Source: an uncultured Clostridia bacterium
GTDB taxonomy: Bacteria > Bacillota > Clostridia > Christensenellales > Pumilibacteraceae
Assembly (NCBI GenBank): GCA_947598585.1
Contig: CANQFK010000004.1
Span: forward strand, 1-64,000
Length of the DNA stretch: 64,000 bases
Direction of reading: 5' to 3'
Within the stretch, counting starts at the first letter, position 1; every line of letters begins with the position of its first letter. This document shows positions 44,958-54,746 of this stretch, in pieces. The notes beneath the pieces are model-generated. The model had not been told where the DNA came from. It ran no database searches and worked only from the letters and a program-made list of their open reading frames with translations. Made by a program: the position numbers and the translations under genes.

Positions 44958-46931
44958 TTATTTTTTGCCTTTTATCAATCTTTCGGTGACCAAAGCCACG
45001 TTTTCGGGCGTAAAGCCGTAATATTCGAACAATTCCTTGGCGGGAGCGGACTTACCGAAAGTATCAAGACAGATATATTCTCCGTCAAGTCCGACATATT
45101 TGCCCCAGGACATGGACGCGCCCGCTTCGACGGCAACTCTCGCCCTTATCGACGACGGCAAAATACTTTCCTTGTAATCCTCGCTCTGCTCGTCGAAAAG
45201 TCTGAAACACGGCATCGAAACAACGCGCACCTTTATTCCGCGCGCGGCAAGCAACTTTTGCGCTTCCAACGCCACGTTGACTTCGGAGCCCGAAGCCATG
45301 ATTATGCCCACGAAGTTTTTGACGTCGCTTATGACGTAACCGCCTTTGAGCGCCTCTTCGCTCGACGACTGCAATATGGGCAGATCCTGCCTCGACTCCA
45401 CTATGCACGTCGGGTTGTTGGCTTTGACCGCGCTTATGAAAGCGGCGGCAGTTTCCTTGGCGTCGGCGGGACGGAATACGTCCAATCCCGGCATTGCCCG
45501 CAATCCCGTAAGATGCTCTATGGGCTGATGAGTGGGTCCGTCCTCTCCCACGCCTATGCTGTCATGCGTGAAGATATAGATGACGGGAAGTTGCATGAGC
45601 GAACTCATACGGATCGCGTTCTTCATATAGTCGCTGAAAGCAAAGAAAGTGGACACATATACTCTGAATCCGCCGTGAAGATGTATGCCGTTTGCAATAG
45701 CCGCCATGGCGTGCTCGCGAATACCGAAGTGGATATATCTGCCCGTGGGATCTTTTTTGGAAAATTCACCCTTGTCGTTGAGCGTCGTAAGATTGGACGG
45801 TCCGAGATCCGCCGATCCGCCTATAAGGGACGGTATCATATCGGCAAGTTTGTTGAGCACGATATTGCCCGCTTTGCGAGTGGACATTACGTCTCCGTCG
45901 AATCCATAGAGCGATCTTTCGTCGATCTTTGTCTTGCCGCTTATATCGCGCATGAACTCCGCATATTCTTCGGGATATTTGTTTTTATATTTTTCGAGCA
46001 ATTTGTCATGCTCGGTCTTGTTTGCTTTGAGCCTTTCGATGATAGCGGCATAATGTTCGCGTACTTCTTCGGGAACTTCGAACTCTCCGTATTTATATCC
46101 GAGCGCCTTTTTTGTCGCCTCGACGCCTTCTTTGCCGAGAGGAGATCCGTGACATGACGATTTTCCCGCCTTGGGCGAAGCATATCCTATCACCGTCTTT
46201 ACTATGATGAGCGACGGCTTATCCTTTTCCTTTTTAGCCAGCTCTATCGCCTTGCCTATCGCGGCAATATCCTCGCCGTCATCGACGCGAAGCACCTGCC
46301 AGCCCATCGCCTCGTGAGTTTTGCCCACGTCTTCGTCGAATGTCAGATCGATATTTCCCTCGATCGTGATATCGTTCTTGTCGTACAAGAGAATGAGTTT
46401 GCCGAGCCCGAGAGCGCCCGCAAGCGAAGCCGCCTCGTAGGCTATGCCCTCTTGCAAACAGCCGTCGCCCGTAAACGCATAAGTGTAATGATCGACAATA
46501 TTAAGCCCGTGTTTATTGTACTTTTCCGCAAGCATTTTTTCGGCAATGGCAAAGCCAACCGCATTGGCGATCCCTTGTCCCAAAGGTCCCGTGGACGTTT
46601 CCACTCCCGGGCAAACTCCGTGTTCGGGGTGTCCCGTCGTTATGGAGTCCATTTGCCTGAAAGATTTGAGATCGTCCATAGTAACTTCGTATCCGAAAAG
46701 ATGTAAAACGGAATACAAAAGCGCAGAGCCATGACCTGCCGAAAGAACAAAACGATCCCTGTCGACAAAATCCGTATGAGTAGGATCGTGTTTGAGATGA
46801 TTTGCAAAAAGTTCATATACCATGGGAGCCGCACCGAGCGGAAGTCCCGGGTGCCCGCTCCTGGCTTTTTCGATCTGTTCGATAGAAAGCGCACGAATAG
46901 CGCTTATTGCTAACTGTTCGGTTTTTTTCAC
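44958..46931 (-). CDS. tkt: Transketolase
   Basis: A thiamine-diphosphate enzyme exchanging two-carbon units in the pentose phosphate pathway. The 657-residue protein has RDRFVLSAGHGSALLYS, the TPP motif GDGCLQEGIAYEAASLAG (about 155-172), the pyrimidine-domain FGIREHAMAAIANG and GVGEDGPTHQPIEHL. The start codon is GTG (46929-46931) with GGAG about nine bases upstream. It begins 5 bases after the phosphohexomutase stop. Confidence 0.97.
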   Translation of the reverse strand: MKKTEQLAISAIRALSIEQIEKARSGHPGLPLGAAPMVYELFANHLKHDPTHTDFVDRDRFVLSAGHGSALLYSVLHLFGYEVTMDDLKSFRQMDSITTGHPEHGVCPGVETSTGPLGQGIANAVGFAIAEKMLAEKYNKHGLNIVDHYTYAFTGDGCLQEGIAYEAASLAGALGLGKLILLYDKNDITIEGNIDLTFDEDVGKTHEAMGWQVLRVDDGEDIAAIGKAIELAKKEKDKPSLIIVKTVIGYASPKAGKSSCHGSPLGKEGVEATKKALGYKYGEFEVPEEVREHYAAIIERLKANKTEHDKLLEKYKNKYPEEYAEFMRDISGKTKIDERSLYGFDGDVMSTRKAGNIVLNKLADMIPSLIGGSADLGPSNLTTLNDKGEFSKKDPTGRYIHFGIREHAMAAIANGIHLHGGFRVYVSTFFAFSDYMKNAIRMSSLMQLPVIYIFTHDSIGVGEDGPTHQPIEHLTGLRAMPGLDVFRPADAKETAAAFISAVKANNPTCIVESRQDLPILQSSSEEALKGGYVISDVKNFVGIIMASGSEVNVALEAQKLLAARGIKVRVVSMPCFRLFDEQSEDYKESILPSSIRARVAVEAGASMSWGKYVGLDGEYICLDTFGKSAPAKELFEYYGFTPENVALVTERLIKGKK

Positions 46932-46936
46932 AGTTC

Positions 46937-48394
46937 TTATTCTCCTTTGATGTATTGATTAAACGCCGTCAAATCAAGATCGTACGGCTGTAAAAATTCA
47001 CTGAGCATTTTTACGGTCTTATTCAAGCCGCCCGCAACGCGACATTCGATATTGAACGGGATAATGGGGTCGTGAACGCTCATTCGCGCCATGAAAAATC
47101 CCCATTCGGTATTCGCCCTTACGCCCTCGTACGATTCGCATAAAGCAAATCGTTTATTTGCCCATGCTTCGAGATCGGAAAGTATCTTTTGCCCCTTTTC
47201 TTTCCAATCGTCGCCGCAAAGCCTTATACGCACTTCCGCCTCCTCGATCGGCTGTTTGAGATCGGCTATAAGGCTGTCGAGCTCTTTATGTTGCTTTTTT
47301 AGCATGACCGCCTCGATGAGCAATCTGACGGCAAGATACGCTCCGTCGTCGAGAAAATAATTCTCTTTGAACGCCGCATGTCCCGACGTTTCGATAGCGA
47401 GAGGCGCGCATTTGCCCTGTTTTTCGAGTTCCGACGCAAAGTCGATGACATTGCGATAACCGCGCTTGTACCTTATGTGTTTGCCTCCGCGAGAAGCGAT
47501 AAATTCGGACAAGCCGTCGCTCGTTACCGAGTCGGTGACGATATAAGCGCCCTTATGCTCTTTGAGAACGATATCCGAAATAAGCGCTATGAGCCTGTTG
47601 CGATTGATCTCCGCGCCCGACGACGTGACGATCGCGCTTCTGTCCACGTCGGTATCGAAAATTATCCCGATATCCGCCTTTGTTTCCTTGACGCGCGCCG
47701 AAATGCTTTTCATTGCCTCTTTGTTTTCGGGATTTGGGCTGTGGAACGGAAAATTCCCGTCGGGTTCGAGATATTGCGAGCCGCTTATGTCAGCTCCGAG
47801 AGGCGCAAGGATCCTGTGAGCAAAGAATCCGCCCGCACCGTTGCCTGCGTCCACCACGACTTTTATGCCGCCGAGCCCCTCGGGCAACTTGGACAAGATC
47901 ATATTTTTGATCTGTTCGCAGTACAGTCCGAGATGATCGCCGCGACAAACTTTGCCCTTTCCATTCAGCTTTTTGCCTTGATCGGCGTAAGTAAGCACAT
48001 CGGTCAACTCCTTGGACGAAAGACCGCTCTTTGCCGTAAAGAATTTAAGACCGTTTTTGTCGGACGGGTGATGACTCGCCGTTATCATTATCGAGCCGCC
48101 GCAAAGCGTGCTCTCATACTTCGTCATCATGAACATGGACGGCGTCGAACACATTCCGCAATCGTAAACCTCACAACCGCTCGAAACGAGCGCGTCTATG
48201 ACTTCGGCGGCGAACATTTCACCCGTGAGCCTGCTGTCGCGTCCCACTGCGATCCTGAGCGGAAATCCCTGCTCGCCAAGCCAAAACGCGAAAGCCGACG
48301 CGATCTCTCTTACGGCGGCGACGGTAAGATCGGCGTTTTCACCCATAGCGGTCCCGCGCACATCAGTGCCGCTTTTCAGCGAAAGATGATCCAT
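46937..48394 (-). CDS. Phosphomannomutase/phosphoglucomutase family protein
   Basis: An alpha-D-phosphohexomutase interconverting sugar 1- and 6-phosphates. The 485-residue protein has the phosphoserine loop TASHHPSDKNGLK, the metal loop DTDVDRSA and the sugar-binding ETSGHAAF. The C-terminal phosphate-binding domain reads YEGVRANTEWGF, a form typical of this clostridial subfamily. The ATG at 48394 has AAAGGAG. It leads a transcript with transketolase; with the nearby nucleotidyltransferase it could supply a nucleotide sugar, but the sugar is unknown. Confidence 0.88.
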   Translation of the reverse strand: MDHLSLKSGTDVRGTAMGENADLTVAAVREIASAFAFWLGEQGFPLRIAVGRDSRLTGEMFAAEVIDALVSSGCEVYDCGMCSTPSMFMMTKYESTLCGGSIMITASHHPSDKNGLKFFTAKSGLSSKELTDVLTYADQGKKLNGKGKVCRGDHLGLYCEQIKNMILSKLPEGLGGIKVVVDAGNGAGGFFAHRILAPLGADISGSQYLEPDGNFPFHSPNPENKEAMKSISARVKETKADIGIIFDTDVDRSAIVTSSGAEINRNRLIALISDIVLKEHKGAYIVTDSVTSDGLSEFIASRGGKHIRYKRGYRNVIDFASELEKQGKCAPLAIETSGHAAFKENYFLDDGAYLAVRLLIEAVMLKKQHKELDSLIADLKQPIEEAEVRIRLCGDDWKEKGQKILSDLEAWANKRFALCESYEGVRANTEWGFFMARMSVHDPIIPFNIECRVAGGLNKTVKMLSEFLQPYDLDLTAFNQYIKGE

Positions 48395-48426
48395 ATTCTC
48401 TCCTTTGTTATTTTCTCGATGAAGTA

Positions 48427-48455
48427 ATAATAACACAAATTTCGAAAATTTACAA
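48427..48455 (-). promoter_or_regulatory. Promoter of the phosphohexomutase-tkt operon
   Basis: Minus strand TTGTAA (48450-48455), 17 bases, TATTAT (48427-48432) with extended TGT. Confidence 0.6.
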
Positions 48456-48474
48456 GTTATTAACGGCTAAAAGT

Positions 48475-48504
48475 TTGAGTTTTTGTCCTCATTTATGCTA
48501 AAAT
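48475..48504 (+). promoter_or_regulatory. Promoter of nadE
   Basis: TTGAGT (48475-48480), 18 bases, TAAAAT (48499-48504) with extended TGC; ACGGAGG precedes the ATG at 48523. Divergent from the phosphohexomutase promoter. Confidence 0.55.
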
Positions 48505-48522
48505 ATTTTTACGGAGGTTTTT

Positions 48523-50148
48523 ATGGCTGTCGTTTTTGCCCTGTGCACGCCCGAGATCAAACCCGGCGCGGTAGATCATAATACAAGGAAAATAATAGAT
48601 TGTTTGACAAAAGCAAAGAAAGCGGACATAGCGGTCTTTCCGCGGCTTTGCATTACGGGGGCTACTTGCGGAAGCATGTACTCCTTTCCTCTCTTGACCG
48701 AAGCGGCAAAAATCCGACTGCAAGAAATAGCAGCCGCCACCGACAAGACAGTAATAATCGGCTTACCGTCGGTAAAGGACGGAGTCGTTTACGACGCGAT
48801 CGCCGTCATAACGAACGGCGAAACGAAGATATATTATCCGCCCAAGGGGATAACCGACGCGGGAGCAAATTCGCTTTGCTACGGGACCGATATCATCCCC
48901 AAGCTGTCTGTCGACGGATCGGAGATAAAGATCTCGCCCGACATAGACGAGGACTCGGACGCCGATATAGTCGTTGTCCCCACCGCCTACCCTTGCTATA
49001 TAGGCTCTACGAGCGAAAAGATCGACGCTTTGTGCCGTCTGAAAGCCGGCGTCATCGTCAGCGCAGGCAAAGGCGAATCGGTGAGCGGAAGAATAATGAG
49101 CGGCGACAAGATAGTGTGCCTTAACGGAAAACGGGAAAATTACGGCGGTTACGACGAAGAAATGATATTGACCAAGATCGGCAAAGTAAAGGACAGATCG
49201 GTCAAAGAGATTGTTCGGCGAAATGTGTCGTTCACGCCCGTAAACGAAGAATGCGACCTCGCTTATGAACTTATGGGGCGCGGGATAATGGGCAGAATGA
49301 ACGAAATAGGCACCGACAAGGTGATATTCGGACTGAGCGGCGGGCTCGATTCCGCCAACGTGCTCGTTGCCGCCGTGCTTGCTTTCGAAAAGTACAAACT
49401 CGACAAAAAGAATATAATATGCGTTACCATGCGCGGCGGAGCGTCGTCGAGGCGCACTCAAAACAACGCCTCCGCGCTTATAGAGGCATACAAGGTCACC
49501 TGTATAAACGTGCCTATCGACAGCGCGATAACTTTACATTTGCGATCTATCGGGCACGAAGAGAAAGACGTGGTCTTTGAAAACGCTCAGGCACGCGAAC
49601 GAACTCAGATCCTGCTTGACCTTAGCAACAAATACAATGCGCTCATGCTGGGCACGGGAGATCTTTCGGAGATATGCCTCGGCTGGTCCACTTTCGGAGG
49701 CGATCAATTGAGCCAATACGATCCCAACTGCTCTCTTACCAAAACGGCGATAAGAGCGCTCTTGCGCCGTTACTGCTCGGGCAAGCACAACAAAGCGGCG
49801 GGCAGGATAATAGAAGATATTCTGGACACGCCCGTATCCCCCGAACTTATAAGCGGACAGGAAACGGAAAGCATTCTGGGGCCGTACGAAGTACACGACT
49901 ATTTTATAGAGGAGCTGATCGCGAAAAAATTGCCGCCAAAAATTGTCCTGGAAAGCGCAAGATCGAAGTTCGATCTCAGCACATCGGAAATCAAGCAATA
50001 TCTTACGACGTTTTTATCCCGCCTGTTCCGCTATCAATTCAAACGCAATTTCGGACCCGACGGCGTAAAAATGTTCCCTTACGACCTTACCGATCTTGTC
50101 ATTCGTTCGGATTTCAGTCCCGAACTGTGGCTCGGCGATCTCGATTGA
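48523..50148 (+). CDS. nadE: NAD synthetase with degenerate N-terminal nitrilase domain
   Basis: NadE amidates nicotinate adenine dinucleotide to NAD. The C-terminal synthetase (about 240-541) is intact: ATP-binding LSGGLDSAN (272-277 core), TMRGGASSRRTQNNA, LGTGDLSEICLGWSTFGGD and the C-terminal YDLTDLVIR. The N-terminal region (1-230) is homologous to the glutamine-hydrolysing nitrilase domain: FPRLCITGATCG (39-50) aligns with FPELxLTGYTCG of active enzymes, putting Arg41 where the catalytic Glu belongs. The catalytic-Cys segment (ICEDLW) aligns with ISPDID (137-142), with no Cys. Lys108 may remain. At 541 residues it is about 100 shorter than clostridial fused enzymes as I recall them. It probably uses free ammonia or a partner glutaminase. 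Confidence 0.9.
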   Translation: MAVVFALCTPEIKPGAVDHNTRKIIDCLTKAKKADIAVFPRLCITGATCGSMYSFPLLTEAAKIRLQEIAAATDKTVIIGLPSVKDGVVYDAIAVITNGETKIYYPPKGITDAGANSLCYGTDIIPKLSVDGSEIKISPDIDEDSDADIVVVPTAYPCYIGSTSEKIDALCRLKAGVIVSAGKGESVSGRIMSGDKIVCLNGKRENYGGYDEEMILTKIGKVKDRSVKEIVRRNVSFTPVNEECDLAYELMGRGIMGRMNEIGTDKVIFGLSGGLDSANVLVAAVLAFEKYKLDKKNIICVTMRGGASSRRTQNNASALIEAYKVTCINVPIDSAITLHLRSIGHEEKDVVFENAQARERTQILLDLSNKYNALMLGTGDLSEICLGWSTFGGDQLSQYDPNCSLTKTAIRALLRRYCSGKHNKAAGRIIEDILDTPVSPELISGQETESILGPYEVHDYFIEELIAKKLPPKIVLESARSKFDLSTSEIKQYLTTFLSRLFRYQFKRNFGPDGVKMFPYDLTDLVIRSDFSPELWLGDLD

Positions 50149-50174
50149 CATTTCGCCTGTAAACAAAAGGACAT

Positions 50175-50205
50175 GAAAAAACAGCGATATCCTCGCTGCT
50201 TTTTT
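50175..50205. terminator. Shared bidirectional terminator of nadE and rnpB
   Basis: CAGCGA (50182-50187) and TCGCTG (50193-50198) flanked by A- and T-runs; works in both directions between the convergent genes. Confidence 0.8.
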
Positions 50206-50209
50206 GTTA

Positions 50210-50535
50210 CCGAGTATGATCTGTAAGCCGAGTTCTGTATTCGGCGGTCATCTATCTTGACTCAACGTTGCCGCTGAGTTCGAGCGATACTGGAAGAGAG
50301 GCGAACAACCTTATATCTCTTCGCAATCTTGTACCGAATGGGGTTTACATGTGCCCCTCGCGTTGCCGCAAGGGCGGTGAGCTCTTACCTCGCCTTTCCA
50401 CCCTTACCTTATTCGGGCGGTATATTTCTGTTGCACTTTCCTTGAAGTCGCCTTCACCGGTAATTGGCCGGCATTCTGTTCTGCGGTACTCGGACTTTCC
50501 TCGTGAAAACACGCGACCGCCCGATCATCTCGGAT
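50210..50535 (-). ncRNA. rnpB: RNase P RNA
   Basis: The catalytic RNA that matures the 5' ends of tRNAs. On the minus strand it has GAGGAAAGTCCGAGT (P4 5' region), GGTAAGGGTGGAAAGGCG, GGTAAGAGCTCACCG and the 3' conserved ACAGAACTCGGCTTA. Helix P1 pairs CCGAGATGATC at the 5' end (from about 50533) with GATCATACTCGG at the 3' end (to about 50210). The length of about 325 bases is on the short side. Plus-strand ORFs across it are spurious. Confidence 0.95.
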
Positions 50536-50541
50536 ACGAAC

Positions 50542-50570
50542 AATATAACATATTCGTCAAAATAAATCAA
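50542..50570 (-). promoter_or_regulatory. Promoter of rnpB
   Basis: Minus strand TTGATT (50565-50570), 17 bases, TATATT (50542-50547) with extended TGT. The predicted start falls at the first base of the P1 helix. Confidence 0.75.
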
Positions 50571-50698
50571 GCGAAATCGCACGTCGAACGGGGTCTTATT
50601 CTTCATAAATTATTATTTATTGAAGATATTTTTGCTTGATCGGTCGAACATAAACACATATTATGTCTGGCAGAACAAGCGAAAATCGATATGATTTG

Positions 50699-51382
50699 TC
50701 ACGAATCGAATTCTTTATTGAGTTTTTCGAGAGCACGCTTTTCGATACGGGAAACATACGAGCGCGAAATATGCATTTTTTCGGCTATTTGCAATTGCGT
50801 CAGTCGCTCGGTCCCTATTCCGTATCGATAGCAGAGGATCTTCTTTTCGCGCTGAGTAAGCACCTTGTTCATAAGCGTAAGGATCTGCTTATACATAATT
50901 TCCGTTTCCACGCGCGAAAAAACGCTGTCGCCCTTTGAGGGCAATATATCCATCAGAGTTATTTCGTTGCCGTCCTTGTCTGTGCCTACGGACTCGGACA
51001 GACTGAGCGTGCTGCGGTGCTTTTTGTTTGCTCTTATGTACATAAGGATCTCGTTGTCTATGCACTTGGCGCAATATGTGGCAAGTTGACTGCCCTTGCC
51101 GTATTCGAATGTTTCGATACCCTTTATCAGCCCTATCGTCCCCACCGAGATCAGATCGTCCGCTTCGCCCGCGCCCGTGTACTTTTTGACTATGTGCGCG
51201 ACAAGGCGAAGATTATGGCGAATGAGCATTTCGCGCGCTTTCATATCGCCCTCTTTGATCTTCATGAGGCACTCCCGCTCTTCTTCGGGCGTGAGGGGCT
51301 TGGGGAAAGAACCTTTATTGCCGACAAAAGAAGTGAAACAGAAAATTTTGCTTAAAAAGGATAAAAATGTTTCTATTATCAT
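50699..51382 (-). CDS. sigK: Sporulation sigma factor sigma-K precursor
   Basis: Mother-cell sigma factor for late spore formation. The 227-residue protein has a hydrophobic pro-sequence (about 1-25, IIETFLSFLSKIFCFTSFVG), region 2 with LIRHNLRLVAHIVKKY, DLISVGTIGLIKGIETF and LATYCAKCIDNEILMYIR, and region 4 with ISRSYVSRIEKRALEKL. The gene is continuous, not split by a skin-type element. The ATG at 51382 with GGAG is preferred to a TTG at 51406. Pro-sequence removal in Bacillus depends on SpoIVFB, triggered by SpoIVB, which is also encoded in this window. Confidence 0.94.
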   Translation of the reverse strand: MIIETFLSFLSKIFCFTSFVGNKGSFPKPLTPEEERECLMKIKEGDMKAREMLIRHNLRLVAHIVKKYTGAGEADDLISVGTIGLIKGIETFEYGKGSQLATYCAKCIDNEILMYIRANKKHRSTLSLSESVGTDKDGNEITLMDILPSKGDSVFSRVETEIMYKQILTLMNKVLTQREKKILCYRYGIGTERLTQLQIAEKMHISRSYVSRIEKRALEKLNKEFDS

Positions 51383-51409
51383 AAACGCTCCATAAAAGAG
51401 ATACAAACA

Positions 51410-51438
51410 TTACTATGACTTTATTCCGCAAAATATGA
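51410..51438 (-). promoter_or_regulatory. Possible sigma-E-type promoter of sigK
   Basis: Minus strand TCATATT (51432-51438), 14 bases, CATAGTAA (51410-51417). The -35 and spacing fit sigma-E; only the CATA core of the -10 matches well. Confidence 0.4.
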
Positions 51439-51486
51439 CATTGTAATCTATTTATCGACAAAATATTTTTTATTCAGGCGCAACAA

Positions 51487-51520
51487 AAAAGACGGCAAAG
51501 CGTAAACTTCGTCGTCTTTT
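51487..51520 (-). terminator. Terminator after pgk
   Basis: AAAAGACG (51487-51494) pairs with CGTCTTTT (51513-51520), followed on the minus strand by TTTTTTG. Confidence 0.7.
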
Positions 51521-51536
51521 CGTTTTTTAATCGTAT

Positions 51537-52742
51537 CTAATCAACGTTATTCAGACAATCGATACCGGGAAGGATCTTGCCTTCGAGATATTCGAGGCTC
51601 GCGCCGCCGCCCGTGGAAATATGCGTCATTTTGTCCGCAAGTCCCATTTGTTGAACAGCCGCCGCGCTGTCGCCGCCGCCTACTACCGAAATACATTTGC
51701 TGTCGGCTACCGCCGAAGCTATACTATACGTTCCCGAGGCGAAATTCTTGTTTTCGAATACGCCCATGGGTCCGTTCCAGACGACGGTCCCCGCCGAACG
51801 TATCTCGCCTGCGTAAAAGTTTGCCGTTTCTTCGCCGATATCGAGCGCCATGTCGTCCGCGCCTATTTCGTTTATGTCAACTTGCCTGAACGGGACTTCG
51901 GCGTCTATCGGATCGGGGAAAGCCTTTGCGACTTTTGCGTCGATGGGAAGCAGCAATTTTACGTTGCGTTCTTTCGCCTTTGCGATAAGTTCGCGCGCCA
52001 GATCGAGTTTATCTTCCTCGCACAGGCTCTTGCCTATATTAAGTCCTTTTGCCTTTAAGAAAGTGTAAGCCATTCCGCCGCCTATAAGGATCGTATCCGC
52101 TTTGTCGATAAGATTGTTGATGACTCCTATTTTATCCGAAACCTTTGCGCCACCGAGTATGGCAACGAGCGGTCTGCGCGGCGATTCGATCGCGCCGCCA
52201 AGACATTCGAGTTCCTTTGCGATGAGGAAGCCCGCAACAGCCGTATGGGCAAAGCCGTATGTCACTATGCCCGCCGTGGAAGCGTGCGCTCTGTGCGCGG
52301 TTCCGAATGCGTCGTTTACATAGATATCGCAGAATTGAGAAAGACTGCGGCAAAATTCCTTGTCGTTGGCCTCTTCTTCCTTGTGAAAACGAAGATTTTC
52401 CAACAACATAACCTCGCCCGATTTGAGCGCGGCGACTTTCGCCTTTGCGTCCTCGCCCACCACGTCATTTGCAAAGACGACAGGTCTGCCGAGCAATTCC
52501 GAAAGCCTTACGGAAACGGGTTTAAGCGAATATTTAAGGTTAAATTCGCCTTTCGGTCTGCCGAGATGAGAACAAAGTATTACCTTGGCGCCATGCTCAT
52601 ACAAATACTTTATCGTGGGCAAAGCCGCGCGTATCCTCGTGTCGTCGGTGATCGCGCCGCCCGACATAGGCACGTTGAAATCGCATCTTACAAGGCATTT
52701 CTTGTCCTTTACGTTTACTGATTCGATCGTTTTTTTGTTCAT
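51537..52742 (-). CDS. pgk: Phosphoglycerate kinase
   Basis: Glycolytic enzyme making ATP from 1,3-bisphosphoglycerate. The 401-residue protein has the N-terminal [14 protein letters not shown], the substrate-binding HLGRPKGE and LLENLRFH, and the nucleotide site [13 protein letters not shown] and [11 protein letters not shown]. It begins one base after pgi in the hpf-pgi-pgk transcript rather than in a gap-pgk-tpi cluster. Confidence 0.97.
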   Translation of the reverse strand: MNKKTIESVNVKDKKCLVRCDFNVPMSGGAITDDTRIRAALPTIKYLYEHGAKVILCSHLGRPKGEFNLKYSLKPVSVRLSELLGRPVVFANDVVGEDAKAKVAALKSGEVMLLENLRFHKEEEANDKEFCRSLSQFCDIYVNDAFGTAHRAHASTAGIVTYGFAHTAVAGFLIAKELECLGGAIESPRRPLVAILGGAKVSDKIGVINNLIDKADTILIGGGMAYTFLKAKGLNIGKSLCEEDKLDLARELIAKAKERNVKLLLPIDAKVAKAFPDPIDAEVPFRQVDINEIGADDMALDIGEETANFYAGEIRSAGTVVWNGPMGVFENKNFASGTYSIASAVADSKCISVVGGGDSAAAVQQMGLADKMTHISTGGGASLEYLEGKILPGIDCLNNVD

Positions 52743-52743
52743 T

Positions 52744-54102
52744 TCAATTCCTCTCTATAATATATTCGTTTTCGGAAAAAGACATTTCTTTGAGTTTTTC
52801 TTCGTATCCGACTCTGCCCATCATTGCAAAAGTGGCTTTTTTGCCCTCTTCCACGCCCGGTTGATCGTACGCGTCCACATTGAGCATTGCGCCGGCATAC
52901 GCCGTTTCAAACATGAATATCATGATGAGTTCGCCTATCGATCGCGGCGTTACTTCATCAAGGCAAAGCGTCATGTTCATTCTGCCCGCTTTTTTCAGGG
53001 CAAAAGCCGTCGCCTTACATTCGGCGTCTATAAGTTCGTTCAGCGTATGACCCTTTAAAAAGTCGATACCGTCGACATTCGTTTCGGGGATCAGGCAACT
53101 GCGCCTGAATTTTTTTACCGACAAAAACGTTACGGTCTTGTCGAACGGTCCCTCGGTATAAAGCTGTATCTGGCTGTGCTGGTCGGTAACTCCGAGCGAT
53201 TTTACGGGAGTTTGCCCTATATGCACGACATTGCCGCTCAGATCTTTCTTTTTGCCGAGCGACTCGCCCCAAAGCTGAGCGTAAAAGTCCGACATATATT
53301 TTAAACTGTCGGCGTACGGCATCATGACGTTTATATTGCAACCTTTTTTGTACGCCGCCACGTTAAGCGCCGCCATCATGAGCGCGATATTTTTGTTTAT
53401 ATCGCCGTCGGTGCAATATTTTTCCGCCTTGCGCGCCCCGTCGACGAGCGCTTTTATGTCGATGCCGACGAGGGCGAGCGGGACAAGTCCGACGGGAGAT
53501 AATACCGAAAATCTGCCGCCCACGCCCTTGCCTATGCCGAAGATACGAAAGCCCTCTTTGACCGCTATATCATACAGCGTTCCCTTGCCTATGGTGGTCA
53601 CGGCTATGATATGACTGCCCGCTTTTGCGCCAAGACGCTTTTTGAGCAAATCGTAAACTATAAGAAATTGGCTCAACGTTTCGCTCGTTTCGCCGCTCTT
53701 GGTGATGACGGTAAAGTAGGTGTTGTCGGGATCTATCACGTCGAGCAGGGCTTCCATTCTTTCGGGATCGATATTGTCCTCCACATAAAATTTGGGGACC
53801 TTACGCACCCGAGGCGACAATTCGTTGTGTCTGAGATGAAGCAAAGCGTTAGCCACGGCAAGAGGTCCGAGCGCCGATCCGCCGATCCCGAGCACCACCA
53901 CGCTTTGCGCCGACGCGCATATGGGGGCGCAAAACGATCGGATCTCCTCTATCTCGGCGTCGGTCATGAGTTCGTTCCACTCCTGCCAACCTTTGCCGAA
54001 GTTGTCGGTCACTCTTTTATAAGCGTCCGCGCAGTCGTCTATCCCTTTTATACCGCCGCTTCCTATACGGCGTTCCATCATATTGCCGTAATCGAGGATC
54101 AT
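52744..54102 (-). CDS. pgi: Glucose-6-phosphate isomerase
   Basis: Interconverts glucose 6-phosphate and fructose 6-phosphate. The 452-residue protein, of the shorter bacterial type, has [28 protein letters not shown] (sugar-phosphate site), [18 protein letters not shown] and [13 protein letters not shown]. It starts 2 bases after hpf and ends 1 base before pgk. Confidence 0.96.
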   Translation of the reverse strand: MILDYGNMMERRIGSGGIKGIDDCADAYKRVTDNFGKGWQEWNELMTDAEIEEIRSFCAPICASAQSVVVLGIGGSALGPLAVANALLHLRHNELSPRVRKVPKFYVEDNIDPERMEALLDVIDPDNTYFTVITKSGETSETLSQFLIVYDLLKKRLGAKAGSHIIAVTTIGKGTLYDIAVKEGFRIFGIGKGVGGRFSVLSPVGLVPLALVGIDIKALVDGARKAEKYCTDGDINKNIALMMAALNVAAYKKGCNINVMMPYADSLKYMSDFYAQLWGESLGKKKDLSGNVVHIGQTPVKSLGVTDQHSQIQLYTEGPFDKTVTFLSVKKFRRSCLIPETNVDGIDFLKGHTLNELIDAECKATAFALKKAGRMNMTLCLDEVTPRSIGELIMIFMFETAYAGAMLNVDAYDQPGVEEGKKATFAMMGRVGYEEKLKEMSFSENEYIIERN

Positions 54103-54104
54103 TT

Positions 54105-54632
54105 TTATACCACCGCCTGAATAAGTCCGTAATCTCCTTCGTTTCGCTTATAAACCACGTTCACATTGCCCGTCGCTTTATTGAGGAACACGAAGAAGCT
54201 GTGTTCTACAAGTTCGAGTTCTTCTATTGCGTCCTCCACCGTCATGGGCGAGAGTTCGTATGTCTTTGTCTTGACTACGGTGCTCGGCTTTTCCGCCTCT
54301 TTCACTTCGTCCTCGGCGAACTTCTCTCTTATCTTCTTGGAACGCGACAAAAGTTTTGTGTGGTGCTTTATTATCTGCTTTTCCAACTTGGGCAAAGCGA
54401 TATCTATATTGTTGTACATATTGTCCGAAGTGACCTCGGCACGCATTACCGTGCTGTCGAGTACTATTGTCAATTCGAGCGTATATGTGTTGTCCTTGAC
54501 CTGCTTTAAGCAAACCTTGATCTTTGTATCCTCGCCTACGAAAAACTTATCGAGGCGTTGGACTTTCTTGTCGATCAAGTCTTTGATCTTGTCCGTGGGG
54601 GTGTAGTTCTTACTCAAAAATTCGATTATCAT
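54105..54632 (-). CDS. hpf: Ribosome hibernation promoting factor, long form
   Basis: Long HPF dimerises 70S ribosomes into inactive 100S particles under starvation. The 175-residue protein has the N-terminal HPF/YfiA domain (about 1-100), a charged linker and the C-terminal dimerisation domain (about 118-175) with MTVEDAIEELELVEHSFFVFLN, the family signature. A strong AAGGAGGAATT site and an extended -10 promoter precede it. It is the first gene of a transcript with pgi and pgk. Confidence 0.96.
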   Translation of the reverse strand: MIIEFLSKNYTPTDKIKDLIDKKVQRLDKFFVGEDTKIKVCLKQVKDNTYTLELTIVLDSTVMRAEVTSDNMYNNIDIALPKLEKQIIKHHTKLLSRSKKIREKFAEDEVKEAEKPSTVVKTKTYELSPMTVEDAIEELELVEHSFFVFLNKATGNVNVVYKRNEGDYGLIQAVV

Positions 54633-54697
54633 AATGAATTCCTCCTTGATTGTTTGAATTTATACATCGATCGCCTGTCAGGCAATTCCATATGTCT

Positions 54698-54726
54698 ATT
54701 ATATCACAAAGTATGGCGTTTGTAAA
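54698..54726 (-). promoter_or_regulatory. Promoter of hpf-pgi-pgk
   Basis: Minus strand TTTACA (54721-54726), 17 bases, TATAAT (54698-54703) with extended TGA. The leader holds a near-perfect ATTGCCTG/CAGGCGAT inverted repeat (about 54670-54687). Confidence 0.7.
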
Positions 54727-54746
54727 TACGAAATTTGAAAAATTTG

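Noticed and set aside
50268..50639. Plus-strand ORF
   Set aside because: It lies across the RNase P RNA gene on the other strand.
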